Positions 44,321 through 55,142 are shown, numbered from the stretch's first letter. The stretch: 64,000 nt of DNA from Globodera rostochiensis (GCA_018350325.1 JAEVLN010000015.1:496001-560000); one strand, 5' to 3'. The notes: generated by a model not told the origin, from the sequence alone. Numbers and translations: made by a program.

Positions 44321-46158
44321 TCACTTTTGCTTCTCGGGACCTTCGTTTAATCGTCTTCGTTTGCGTCCTCTGAAAAACAGGGGTGGTGTCCAAATTTAAA
44401 AAAAAATTGACGAGAAATTATTAAAATTAAAAATAGTTCTAAAATTATTATGACGAATGCGAAAAGGACCCTTTTTGAGTGGGCGGCATTTGAAGTACCA
44501 TCTCTTTTGATGAATAAAAAGCACAGTCTTGGAGGCTAATGCTTATTCTATTCCAGTGACGACTCCACTTCCATTCAACCGCCGACTTTTCCAACTCGGC
44601 CCATTTGTCCTCGTCGCGCTCAATTGGACAACGAATCAACAGCCATAAGACTCCCTTAAAGTGCCGAAACGCCAATCGCTCCCCCGTCAAAATGTTTGCC
44701 AGTTCAAATGGCACAATGCCATCTGAAGACAGATTCCAAAGTTTGATAATGAAATTGACCGGACTGGTCGAATTGGCAAATGCCTAAAGAATTAATTTAA
44801 AGCAGAAATTCACAATTAAAGAATTACCATTTTGAGTCCTTCCATTTCCGTCGAACAAAATTCGCAATCCAGCATCTTCGGATGGCCATCCCCGCGGGGC
44901 GTTTGCAACCATTTGGCCAATGCTTGGCAAGGAGAAGCGTCGGCACTGTCATCGGCCGGAAACTCGGGAAAAAGACCAAAGGATTCGCACGCTCGGAGTT
45001 TTGGGCAATCGCCGAGAAAAGCCGGGGAGAATTGGCGCAAACGGTCGAGATTGGAGTAAAAAGAAATGCCGCAAATGTTGTCATTAAAGAAAGGCCAAAT
45101 CTTTTCCCAAATGATTTCCCAAATTTGGTTTTGGTCGCTGGCTGTTTCGATGAAAAGAATGGCCCCTTTGGAGTCGAAAAGTCGGCGGATGCGTCGGAGA
45201 AAATCGATGACACTTCGGTCGATGTAACTGAAAATGTTATGGAAAAATTTAGGAAGAATTTAGTTAATACTTAAGTTTGTTGCCCCCATTTTTGAAAAAA
45301 ATACATTTTTTTTTCAAAGTCAGGTAAAAAGGTGTTTTCTAGGGGTATTCCGGGGCGTAGAATCCGAATCTGACCTCCGTTTCGACCCATTTCGAACCTT
45401 GAACCCGAATTCGAAAAATTCTTCAAAAACTCAAAATTTCTCAAAAATTAATTTTGGCCTCAAAATCATTCCAGGGTTCGAATAGGTCGAAATGGAGGTC
45501 GGATTCGGATTCTAAGCCCCGGAATACCCCTAGAAACATCACTTTATCGACTTTGAAAAAAACATGTATTTTTTTCAAAAATGGGGGGCAACAAACTTAA
45601 GTATTACCAGAATTTAAATTAAAAACCTTATTCGAATAAGTTCAAATTCGATAACATTGTCAGGAAGCGGATCTTCCGGAATTGGCAAACGACGCTTGCC
45701 GTCATTGCCAAAGCGTTTGACAATTTCAGCCCCCTTTCTGTCATCTGCGCGACAAATTTCCAAATTGCCCAACGACCATTCCTTCGAATTGAAATGCGCG
45801 TCCACCAAAAAATCAAATCGATCGCTGATCAAAGCAACTTTCAGGCCGAGCACAAAAGGGCCACAAAACGCGAAGACTCCGAACAAAACGTCATCGCAAA
45901 CAAAACTGAAATTCGGTTTAAGGTATTTGTGTTATTTAAAAGTCGTTCTTTCTTTAATTTTCAAAAAATTCTACCGCTTCAAATTTTCATTTTTATTTAC
46001 TATTGTAATTCGTAATATGTGGACAAATAACACATTTTAAGACAATTTTATAATAAAAAGCAGACCATCCGTTTTTATCTTGGGTTGGCTCAATAATTAA
46101 TCTGATAAACTCACATTTTTTTCAATCGTTTTCCCACTTTCTTCGGATTGTCCGACAT
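44321..46158 (-). CDS. F-box family gene F, five exons, intact, transposon in intron 2
   Basis: Exons (plus coordinates): 46115-46158 ([14 protein letters not shown]), 45627-45905 ([50 protein letters not shown]), 44828-45227 ([47 protein letters not shown]), 44470-44783 ([34 protein letters not shown], then an unusual end [17 protein letters not shown]) and 44321-44369 ([15 protein letters not shown]). The exon 4 end is chosen because GG before GT keeps the family junction phase. Intron 2 is 399 bases and is mostly the element 45263-45608. Presumed ubiquitin-ligase adaptor. Confidence 0.83.
45263..45608. mobile_element. hAT-like fold-back element in intron 2 of F-box gene F
   Basis: Perfect 8-bp duplication AGAATTTA (45255-45262, 45609-45616). 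Ends GTTAATACTTAAGTTTG and CAAACTTAAGTATTACC. Core TTCGAACCTTGAACCCGAA as in 28977-29469. The spliced message could form a stem around it. Confidence 0.9.
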
Positions 46159-46826
46159 TTGTTTTTTGTTGTTTTAAATCAAATTAATACAACGAATAAA
46201 TGAGGCTGAAATGAACCTTTAATTCTTAATATAAACAAAAAACAATTCTGTTCAAATGATTGTGACAAATCGTCAAACATTGCGCTGCGGCCTCGCACGC
46301 GTGAGAAATAGTGCAGTCAAAAAAAGGCTTTCAGATGAACTATTATTTTTTACCAGTCGTGCTTAGTACCTCTTGAAAGCTCAAAGTTAAGTATGAAAAA
46401 AAGTTATGCCGTACTAAACGTAAGGCATTTGAGCTCTGGGGCATTTAAGCGCCATTTTATTTTTCTGGCCTTTTTTTTTTGAAAATGACAGTCTACATGA
46501 GAAGGAAGAATTAAAGTATAAATAAAAACATGTCGCGAAGGCGGCTAGAACCTTCGACCCAATAGAATCAATTTAACAGTTTACCCACTCAGCCATTGGA
46601 TGGATTCGTAATTCTGCTGGTCAAAAGAAATTTTAAAGGTTTAAATTAAAGGCTTAAAAATCGCCACGTTTTTGGGCTTTGCCCATCGCATTTCTGGCAG
46701 AGATAGCATAATTTTTAATAAGACAACGGCCAAAAATCAAATTTCTCCAAAGAGAACGTATAAAAATGTTAAAATTTTGGAAAAAGCAAAGATCAGATCA
46801 AATCCAGCAACTGTTAATGGGAGAAT
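46159..46826. other. Intergenic with SINE-like repeat
   Basis: 46520-46610 (minus strand) has box A-like AATGGCTGAGTGGGTAAAC and box B-like GAAGGTTCTAGCC and matches the SINE at 29790. The rest is featureless. Confidence 0.4.
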
Positions 46827-47124
46827 TCACCCTCCACGAAGGCACATGGTAAGATGTAATGTGGCCTCCTTCTGAACGTTATAGTCGGCCAATGTTCGAC
46901 CGCTTTCAAGCTGTTTGCCTGAAGCAAAAGCAATTAATTGATCAGCAGGACGGGGGAATTTGAGTGGTCACCAGAATAAATCAGACGCTGATCCCACGAC
47001 GGATAACCCGCAGCCGCTTCGAGCATTTCCTTCACCATATCGACGGTTTCCCCGGCCTCAACCTCCAGGGTGATTGTCTTTCCTGTCAGTGTGCGCACAA
47101 AAATTTCGAAGCTTTGAACTGGCA
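46827..47124 (-). CDS. Diverged ubiquitin ending in a natural GG stop, two exons
   Basis: Exons (plus coordinates) 46972-47124 and 46827-46918, one GT-AG intron of 53 bases. Reads [19 protein letters not shown], then a strongly changed middle ([20 protein letters not shown]), then [32 protein letters not shown] and a C-terminus CLRGG directly followed by TGA. The N-terminal strand and C-terminal diglycine are preserved; the middle differs at many positions, as seen in ubiquitin-like secreted proteins of cyst nematodes (recollection, not searched). The exon begins in phase 1 after an acceptor, so an upstream exon is required; none with a signal peptide was found. It is a single domain, not a poly-ubiquitin. 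Confidence 0.78.
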
Positions 47125-47596
47125 CTGAAAGAAACAAAAAATCAAATCGGAGTGTTAGAAAAAGCAGGATTTTTTGACCCAGCTCCGGTCTGGTTGAGCT
47201 AGAAAATCCGGGTACCCGGTCCAGGCTTTTTCAAAATTCCGATTTCTATTTGAGATTCAAGCGTATTTAAAAAAACGGCGAAATTAGGTCTTATTACGTT
47301 GCAAAAAAGACAACTGCGACCCATCATATTCTCACTTTTTTAATAACCATTTTTATCGGTTTTATAGCTTTTTAATTTTTTGGGCAGGGCTAATCGAATT
47401 CGACCGGTTTTCAAATGAAGCAATTGAAACAAAATGCTCGGGGGATTTCCATAAAATGGGTAGACGCATTTGCGCTTTTTTGGCCGTAAACGCAAGTTGG
47501 CGAGCCGCAGTTGGCCCGTTCCGTTCTCACCCTTCGGTTGAGCAATTGCCGAGTCGAGTTTCAATAAGGTGGCCGCAAAACTGAAATAATAATTAG
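47125..47596 (-). other. Possible upstream exon with basic cluster, unassigned
   Basis: Minus strand 47340 to about 47580, after a good acceptor (TTATTTCAG), reads FAATLLKLDSAIAQPKGENG, then LRLRPKKRKC (nuclear-signal-like) and YPFYGNPPSILFQLLHLKTG, ending at TAA. It could belong to the diverged ubiquitin locus or to an older gene. 47170-47230 holds a CCGGGTACCCGG-word fragment. Confidence 0.35.
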
Positions 47597-48188
47597 TAGG
47601 GTATGTAATTATATGCAAATGCATATTTTTTTCATGAACTGGGAACGGTCTGAAACGCAAGCACGAAAAACGTGTTTTCAGCTTGGTTTTTGCCAATTCC
47701 GCAAGAGCCGCTTCCTGACAAAGTGATCGGTTTTGAAGTAATAAGGTAATTAATTCACAGTTTATTTTGGAATTTTTAAACATTAATTTCCATGTGCTTT
47801 TGTATATTTTAACATATTTCGCGATTTATGTCCATATTTTGCATATTTGTGCATATATCGGGATTTAGGTGCATTTTTTTTCATTTTATGTGCATATTTT
47901 GCCATTTTGCAAAAATTAGTAATCTTGGCAAGAAAAATTTGATTTTTTCATTTTTCTTAAGAAATTTTTTGAAAAGCACAAAATAATCACAAAAGTTCAA
48001 AAAAAGTCGCCAAAACACTTGAAAATTTGGAAATGTAAAATTTTCAAAAATGCACCCCTAAAAATGACTTTTGTGATTTTGTAAATTTTATATTGAATTT
48101 GGAAAAATTTATATGCATATTTTTTCATTTTATACGTATATTTGGCAATTTTTGGTGCATATTTTATGGCATATAATTACACACTCTA
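47597..48188. mobile_element. hAT-like element of TGCATATTT words carrying an F-box gene snippet
   Basis: 8-bp duplication ATAATTAG / ATAATGAG (7 of 8). Ends TAGGGTATGTAATTATATG and CATATAATTACACACTCTA. Words TGCATATTTT throughout. At about 47689-47748 it contains TGCCAATTCCGCAAGAGCC and following text, i.e. the [16 protein letters not shown] segment of F-box exon 2. Confidence 0.85.
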
Positions 48189-48229
48189 ATAATGAGCAAG
48201 GTGGGAGTGGGGATTTGAAATATAAAATT

Positions 48230-48910
48230 TTTTTTCCGTTTTCAAAATCACCGAAAGTAAAATGTCAAAATCAAAAAAGTTTCGTGCAACCCACTACTGA
48301 TGGTGAATGTGTTCTTTGTTTCCTTTTGCCACAAGGTGTCTGGCCAATGCTGCCCCATTAGTGTCCAACGAATCGCCGCACAACAAACAGAAGAGAGTCC
48401 TGTAGCATTGCGCGAATCGGCGTCGTTCGAACATATTCGGGGGAGGTTCGAAAATTTTTTCGGGGTTGGAGAGAAGAAAATTAGGAAGAATACAAAATTA
48501 GAATTCTGCCTCATTTGACCTCAAAAACGTTTGCAAAATTAATAATTTTCGGGCCAATTTTCTTAACATTCTATCAAAAATTCAAAAATTTTCCCGGCGG
48601 CGCCTATCGGCATCGCCGGACTCCTCCCATTTCTAAAAAGTTTTAAAAAATTTGGTTTTACATCTATTTTTGAAATTTTACGCAATTTTTTCAAACAAAA
48701 ATTCTATAAAATTACCGAAACTCAAAATTTGAAAAAAAAAATTGCCCGGTTGGGGTGGGGGTCGGCGGTGCCGATAGGAGCCGCCGAGAAAATTTTGAAT
48801 TATTGGCTCAATTGTTTTCAAGTAAAATTTTAAAAATTGATACTTTTTTTTTGATGTTTTTCAGAAATGGGAGGGGTCGGCCGGGAAAATTTCTTGAAGA
48901 TTTTAACGAT
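48230..48910. other. No gene; hairpin repeats before the minisatellite
   Basis: Hairpin repeats at 48595-48620 and 48763-48787. The open frame that runs from 48755 into the minisatellite begins inside one of these repeats, which argues against a real gene. Confidence 0.45.
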
Positions 48911-49646
48911 CAATTGCCAACACATTCTCTAGACCCCCCCCCCCCCTCCAACCTCTTCGTTGACAATTTTAAATTTTGTTTTACTCAAATGCCAACACAT
49001 TCTCTCGCATCTCCCTCCTCCACCTCCAACCTCTTCGTTGACAATTTTAAATTTTGTTTTGCTCAAATGCCAACACATTCTCTCGCATCTCCCCCCTCCA
49101 CCTCCAACCTCTTCGTTGACAATTTTAAATTTTGTTTTACTCAAATGCCAACACATTCTCTCGCATCTCCCCCCTCCACCTCCAACCTCTTCGTTGACAA
49201 TTTTAAATTTTGTTTTGCTCAAATGCCAACACATTCTCTCGCATCTCCCCCCTCCACCTCCAACCTCTTCGTTGACAATTTTAAATTTTGTTTTGCTCAA
49301 ATGCCAACACATTCTCTCGCATCTCCCCCCTCCACCTCCAACCTCTTCGTTGACAATTTTAAATTTTGTTTTGCTCAAATGCCAACACATTCTCTCGCAT
49401 CTCCCCCCTCCACCTCCAACCTCTTCGTTGACAATTTTAAATTTTGTTTTGCTCAAATGCCAACACATTCTCTCGCATCTCCCCCCTCCACCTCCAACCT
49501 CTTCGTTGACAATTTTAAATTTTGTTTTGCTCAAATGCCAACACATTCTCTCGCATCTCCCCCCTCCACCTCCAACCTCTTCGTTGACAATTTTAAATTT
49601 TGTTTTGCTCAAATGCCAACACATTCTCTCGCATCTCCCCCCTCTT
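48911..49646. repeat. 78-bp minisatellite, nine units plus a partial
   Basis: Unit begins CAAATGCCAACACATTCTC and contains CTCGCATCTCCCCCCTCC and CAACCTCTTCGTTGACAATT. Copies differ mainly at one or two bases (ACTC versus GCTC; TCCTCC versus CCCTCC). 78 is divisible by three, so long open frames appear in several frames on both strands. The near-identity of units indicates recent expansion. Confidence 0.95.
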
Positions 49647-49701
49647 TGTTGGCAATTCTATATGCTAATATATAAACATTCGAAAGCCAGCGATTAAAGC
49701 C

Positions 49702-49886
49702 GTATAAAAGCGGTGAAAAATGGAGCAGAAAGCATCATTCAAAATTTTATTTAATATTGCCTCAAAATGCGCACCTTTCTGTTCCTGTGCGCAATTTGCT
49801 TGCTTGTGGCCTCTATTCTGCTGGAGACGGGTCCGAAAAATTCTTTTCAAATTAAAACTCGGTGCAATACAATATTTCAGGGTTGA
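49702..49886 (+). CDS. Orphan signal-peptide exon with TATA box
   Basis: A TATAAAAG at 49704 precedes ATG 49767, which opens MRTFLFLCAICLLVASILLE, a textbook signal peptide. The frame continues TGPKNSFQIK to a TGA at 49884. After the signal peptide, ACGG|GTCCG could be a splice donor, but no following exon with sense was found; the next kilobase is repeat DNA (aagtacat-rich and hairpin repeats). Likely the first exon of a small secreted protein whose body has been lost or displaced. Confidence 0.5.
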
Positions 49887-50922
49887 GATCGGGTAAAAAC
49901 AATTCCCAAGTACAAACATGTTGATTTCCAAGTACATAATGGGCCAATTTTACGAATTCCAAGTACACTCAAAAAATTCCTCCAAAAATCAATTTGAGGG
50001 CCAAATTTAGGGGTTTACTCAAGATGAGCCGTATTAGCCTTAAATTTCGTTGTTGGTGGATCCGAGTGCGCCGACAGGCGCCGTCGGAAATTTTTTTCTA
50101 ATTTTTAACATTTTTTTAAGAAAATTGCGTAAAAATTATGAAAATTTTATGATTTCGGTTTTTTCAAAAATAGAAGTTTTTTTTGCGAATTCGGCTGAGT
50201 GGGGTTGGCGGTGCCGATGGAGCCGCCGAGAAAATTTTGAATTTTTGACTCAATTGTTAAAGATTTCTAACCATTTTTGAAGCTTTTTAAGAATGAGAGG
50301 GGTCCTCGGCGGTGCCGACAGGCGCCGCCGGGAAAATTTTTGGAAATTTTAATGAAACTTGTTATGAAAATTGAACAAAATGCTGCAAAATAGTAAATTG
50401 AAATGGATCAAGAATTCACTGTTTTGAGAGGGCTCATTTTTGATAAAATAGCTATTTTCTTTCAAAATTTTGAAGACACAATTCCAAAACATGAATATTT
50501 CCATTAAAATCCCTAAATTTTCAACACTCACGCCAAATTCTCATTTTCCAAGTACATTCTTGGAAATAAGCACGCTTTTAAATTTGTAAATTGTTTTCCC
50601 CATTCGGGATTGAATGAATATTTACGCTTTGCTGAAGACATGCTGGAAATAGAAACGTGATTTAATAAAATAACCATTTTTTGATAAAAAATGACTATTT
50701 TCTATTGAAAATTTTGAATATACACAATGCCAAACATGAATATTTCCATTAAAACACCTAAATTTTCAACACTCACGCCAAATTCTCATTTTTCAAGTAC
50801 ATTCTTGAAAGCAAGTACATTTTTAATTTTAAAGTACGAGGGTCCATTTTCAAGCACTGTACTTGCCATTCAAGTACGAACCCCATCCCTGCAATATTTC
50901 ATCACTTTTCATTGGGTGTGAC
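49887..50922. repeat. Repeat region with AAGTACATT words
   Basis: TTCCAAGTACA words recur at 49900-49970 and 50545-50880, framing two hairpin repeats and two copies of a ~120-base segment (50455-50570 and 50690-50815; shared ACATGAATATTTCCATTAAA). Looks like another word-built element, from about 49877 to 50892 (ends GGGTTGAGATCGGGTAAA and TACGAACCCCATCCCTG), but no clear duplication. Confidence 0.6.
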
Positions 50923-50980
50923 CAGGGCTGGACGCAATTACGGATTGCCTGCAATCAAAATTTAATTGCGTCCAGCCCTG
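50923..50980. mobile_element. 58-bp miniature hAT-like hairpin
   Basis: Ends CAGGGCTGGACGCAATTA and TTAATTGCGTCCAGCCCTG, 8-bp flanks GGTGTGAC / GTGGTGAC (6 of 8). The smallest element in the window, almost nothing but termini. Confidence 0.75.
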
Positions 50981-51055
50981 GTGGTGACTAACAAAAATTT
51001 ATATAAATCTCCAAATATTTTAACTTACATTTTCTACTAACGTAGAAAAATTCAG

Positions 51056-51543
51056 ATGCATCGTCGAAAAAAACAAACAAAAAAATCAAAAAAAGACCAA
51101 CCAGTTCTGGCAATGCTGAAAACGCAGGTAATACACCCCCCCCCACCCCTAGAATTAACAGTTTTAGACAAAAAACAAATGTTTCAAGTAAAAACCGTAA
51201 CAATTAAAATAGCCTGGAGACCTGAAAGTTTTTTCTCGTGGGCCCCAAATGCCATGCTCGATTTCTGGCATATATCTTTGTCGAATGCTGGGGAATCAAT
51301 TCCACTATTATTTTAGTAACTATTTTTGGTAATAGGGCCAAAATTATGCCAAGACCCCATGGGTTTGGGAAGCGAGTTATAGTACATAAATGGCCACTGC
51401 TCAGCAAAGTGGTGCGAAAGTCGGGGATCGGGGGCGAAGACAACTTTCAATTGAATTTTTTATTGCATAGAGAAGAGAAACTTCCAACAACAACAAATGT
51501 TTAGTTACAAGCAAAAATAATTTATGTAAGTATCATTATACAG
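51056..51543 (+). CDS. Possible exons upstream of the tandem exon array
   Basis: 51056-51126: after acceptor TTCAG, MHRRKKQTKKSKKDQPVLAM to a GTAATA donor. 51316-51500: after TATTTTAG, VTIFGNRAKIMPRPHGFG and VVRKSGIGGEDNFQLNF, ending TTTN. Both have good splice signals but I could not join them in frame with each other or with the array, and I recognise no family. Confidence 0.35.
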
Positions 51544-52198
51544 GTTCATCTTCATCATGGTTTCACCGTGACACGACACCTCAAATTACGCCTAAGCCGT
51601 TAAATCAATCTTTGAGCACTTCGAATCAGGGACACCAGAGGTCGACAGCAGCAACAAGTCCTTTTAGTTACACAGGTTCATCTTCAACATGGTTTCGCCG
51701 TGACACGACACCTCAAATTACGCCTAAGCCGTTAAATCAATCTTTGAGCACTTCGAATCAGGGACACCAGAGGTCGACAGCAGCAGCAACAAGTTATTTT
51801 AGTTACACTCTCAATATAATTTAAATATCATTTATACAGGTTCATCTTCATCACGGCTTCACCGTGACACGACACCTAAAATTATGCCTAACCCGGTAAA
51901 TCGATCTTCGAATCAGGGACACCAGAGGTCGACAGCAGCAACAAGTTCTTTTAATTACATTCTAAATACAATTTAAATATCTTATACAGGTGCATTTTCA
52001 CGATGGGTTCGCCGTGACACGACACCTCACATTACGCCTAACACGGTCAGTCAATCTACGAGCAGATCAAATACTCATGCGTCGAATTCAACGTCAAATA
52101 TGCCAACGGCTGCGTCACCAGCTTTCACTTGGTCGGCAGGTCCGGACAGCGATCCTGGGTTTATTGAATCCATGGTTGCTTTTTGGACAAAGGATTAG
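51544..52198 (+). CDS. Four tandemly duplicated exons of a Ser/Thr-rich protein
   Basis: Copies: 51544-51657, 51676-51792, 51840-51944 and 51990-52198. Each reads GSSS-W-RRDTTPQITPKPLNQ, then SNQGHQRSTAATS or a variant; the last diverges (NTHASNSTSNMPTAASPAF) and ends FIESMVAFWTKD plus stop. Introns of 47 and 45 bases (GTTATTTTAG...ATACAG and GTTCTTTTAA...ATACAG) separate copies 2-3 and 3-4; all junctions are phase 1, so each exon is symmetrical. Copies 1 and 2 are separated by only 18 bases, in frame, so the former intron may now be read as SPFSYT. The beginning of the gene is unresolved. Family unknown. Confidence 0.6.
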
Positions 52199-54029
52199 AA
52201 CGTGTGTCTGAAGAACAACCATTTCTATCGCTATCACATTGTTCTTTGAGATTCTTTGGATGATTTTATGGCTTTTCATTTCATGCACTTAATCGTGTAA
52301 GTCTTCAAGTGGCATTCCCTATTTTATTAGCCCCTCAAAGAATTGCTGGACTTTATCCCTGTTATTGATCACATTTATCCATTTCAATATTGTCCCCGCC
52401 TACATTGCTTCATCCTGTTCCCCTCCTTTCCCCAAGCGATCAGTTCTTCCCTCTGTTCCTTTTCCACCCGTCGTTGTGCAGGAAGGAAGCCTGCGGAATA
52501 AACTTTATCTCAATGTTGGAGTCGGAGACAAACAAGGCCGTACGAAAACAGAAGTTAAAATTTTCGAAACATAAAATGAAACGAAAAAAATTTTTTAGGA
52601 CGAAACCGAAACACAAAACGAAATTTTTTTTCATTTATAAAAAGGAAACACGAAACCAAAAAGAATTTTAGGACGAAAACGAAACATGTAAAAATATACA
52701 TTTCGTACGAAATGAGACGAAAAACACGAAAATTTTTAAACAAATTTAATCATAAGCAAATCCATTAATAAATAAATTTGATTAGTTGCGATATGGCTAA
52801 GGGCCGCTAATTGGCACAGATTTCCTGCAATCTATGATTTTTTTGCCATTAATCACACAAAAACACGTACGATACGATATGGCTCTAAATTACGATATTT
52901 ACGATTACGAACGACATGATACACATCCTTGCTACAGATTTCATATGGAGTGCGGCAAAATCGCATTTGCGGGATCCCGCTGCGGGATTTTTTTTCCGCA
53001 AGTCGTGCGGGAGCGGATTTGCGGGATAAATCCCGCAATCCCGCATTTTAAATTTGCGGGATCCCGCGCGGGATTGCGGGATTTTTTCAAAAAAATCAAA
53101 ACACCTTTAACTGAACCGAATCGTTCAATTTTAGTATCATTTGAATGCTCTTATTTGTCTGAAACTACTTGTAACTAGGGCCGGGACCTGAATAACGCAA
53201 TAAAAAGTGGAAAACACACCCCCTAAACGTCTTTTTTTTTGGCTTGCCCCCCTCCCCCCCGAAAAAATTTTCTGGCTAGCCTTGGGGTCGGCGGTGCCGA
53301 TAGGCGCCGCCGAGAAAATTTGAAGATTTTAACAATATTTGTTAAGGGTATTGCACCCTATTAAAAAATACGGTAATTTTTTGAACCTTTTTAAGAATCG
53401 GGGGGGGGGGGGGGGAGGGCAGGCGATGCCGACAGGCGCCGCCGGTAAAAATTTTTGAGTTTTTTGCTGGAATTTGTTATAATAGCTCAAAAATTATTAA
53501 TTTTGCAAAACAAGAGGGTTCCCCATATGGTTTTTTACTCAAAAAATATTGGGAGGGCCATGACCCCCACTCGGCCCCCCCCCTGGCTACGGGCCTGGTC
53601 TTTTCTATGCCTTTGGAATTCGTCCAACCAAAAAAAACCAAAAAGTAAAAAGATGCCAAAAAAATTGTAACGATTGAAAAATTAAGAAGAAATTGTTTAC
53701 TTTAGTACAAATACTCACTGAAAGCTATTAAAATAAATTTGCAGCGTAGGGGTTTGAACACCCACCCTCAAATCTTACGGACAGCACCAGTACCACTTAG
53801 CCACACTATGTCTTGATCCGTTACCAAAAATCCCACCCACCTTGATACTTTAATTTGAATGGTTTGGCAAAATGTCAATTAATTTTGAATAAATGACATT
53901 TGCTTAACCCGCCCGGATCCAACCCCTGGATACCGGGTATCCCGGATCCTGGACACCCGGATACCGGTCCCGGATAATTTGTCCAAAACACCCGGATACC
54001 GGTTCCGGAACCCGTTCTTGTCCAACCCT
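52199..54029. other. No gene; several word elements and a SINE
   Basis: 52555-52740: ACGAAAC/GAAACACGAAA words. 52950-53090: GCGGGATCCCGC words on the scaffold of the 18645 element. 53287-53460: two hairpin repeats, and a right end GGCTACGGGCCTG near 53597. 53700-53815: SINE-like, minus strand (GGTGTTCAAACCCCTACGC box B-like). 53920-54030: CCGGATACCGGG words. Confidence 0.6.
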
Positions 54030-54130
54030 ACTCGACATTAAACAGCCGCCAAAGGAAACGGTGCTTGATTATTCGTTCAAGTTTAAAAGTGCGGTGTTCA
54101 ATCAATCGATGCGAGCCGTGGGAAAGAAAA
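54030..54130 (+). pseudogene. Fragment of the last gene K exon
   Basis: Reads IKQPPKETVLDYSFKFKSAV, then loses one codon pair and the donor relative to 39890-40007. Isolated; a partial duplicate. Confidence 0.7.
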
Positions 54131-54239
54131 AGACCCTAAATTTTCATTTTAATTTGTATTTTTAAAATTATTATTTATTTGGACAATTGTACGTTTTTGT
54201 ATGCATAAACTCGAATTTCTTCAGGCAAATATTTTTAGT

Positions 54240-54900
54240 GTTGGTTGGGACCGGGAATTTTAAAAATCCGGTCCGGGATCGTGAAAGCCGGGATCGGGAC
54301 CATCATTTTGAACCGGAATCGTGATTAACCGGGATTGGCAACGGAGGAAATTTTTTTTGTGATAGTGTAAAAAAAAATTTATTCAAAATATCTTCCTCGT
54401 TGTCATTAATTTTAATTATCATCAATCTTTTAATTTTTAAATATTCAGTTAATTTTCCTTTCTGAATTGTTACTCAATGTATGAATTGTCATCTAAAATA
54501 TTTAAAAACTGAAATTTAAAAATTTTTAGATGTTTACACCTCCGTAAACGTTCAGATAAAGTCGGAAAAAATTTACAAGAACTGCGGCAAACGGTGAAAT
54601 TGTTAAATTTTTAAATGTCATCATATATTAAAAAATAATCGTATCACCGTATAACAATGGAACCCCCCGTATGTTTGACCCTAAATTCAATCTGTTGCCT
54701 AGCAAGAACTAAATGCTCAAAATTTGTCTCTAATAAAAGTCAGGTAGAGACTGTGGCGGGAATGCGTGAGAACCTTCGAAAATTGTCAGAAATTTTCTTT
54801 TCACTGATGAAAAAAATTCCAATCTGGTGAATTCCCATAAGCCCGTAGAAATGAGGCAAAACTCGCATTGCTTTCATTTTGTTGCTCCGCTTTATTCTAT
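54240..54900. repeat. GGGACCGGG fragment and second copy of the ~290-bp repeat
   Basis: 54240-54345 holds ACCGGGATT words. 54620-54900 is the second copy of the repeat at 26110-26425. Confidence 0.7.
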
Positions 54901-55051
54901 TTTCTGTGTTCTTTCTGTGAGCCGATAAGTGAGGGCTAAGCCAAAGCAAACAATTAGAAAATCCGTGAAAAAGTAATTTCCATAAAATTATTCCAATTTT
55001 GGGTGTTTTTTCACATTGAACTTTTAAAACGAATTAAACCACGCTTTCGAA

Positions 55052-55142
55052 TAGGGTTGGTCTCCGACCCCTTGGGGCGCGAAAGTCGGGGATCGGGGAG
55101 GCCAGGGTTGGCCAAGGGCTCAGGGGACGGGGACCAACCTTA
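55052..55142. mobile_element. 91-bp hAT-like element
   Basis: Perfect 8-bp duplication CTTTCGAA (55044-55051, 55143-55150). Ends TAGGGTTGGTCTCCGAC and GGGGACCAACCTTA; interior of GTCGGGGATCGGGG words. Related to the fragment at 18826-18890. Confidence 0.9.

Noticed and set aside
48755..49697. Long proline/serine-rich open frames of 230-306 codons on both strands
   Set aside because: They are the 78-bp minisatellite, whose unit is divisible by three; the start lies in a dispersed hairpin repeat and no splice or promoter context supports coding.
52365..52743. Lys/Phe-rich open frames
   Set aside because: They are ACGAAAC / GAAACGAAA word repeats, not a protein.
53177..53610. Complete CAGGGCC-type element
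   Set aside because: The right end resembles 40287-40730, but I could not find a matching left end or duplication, so no boundaries are claimed.
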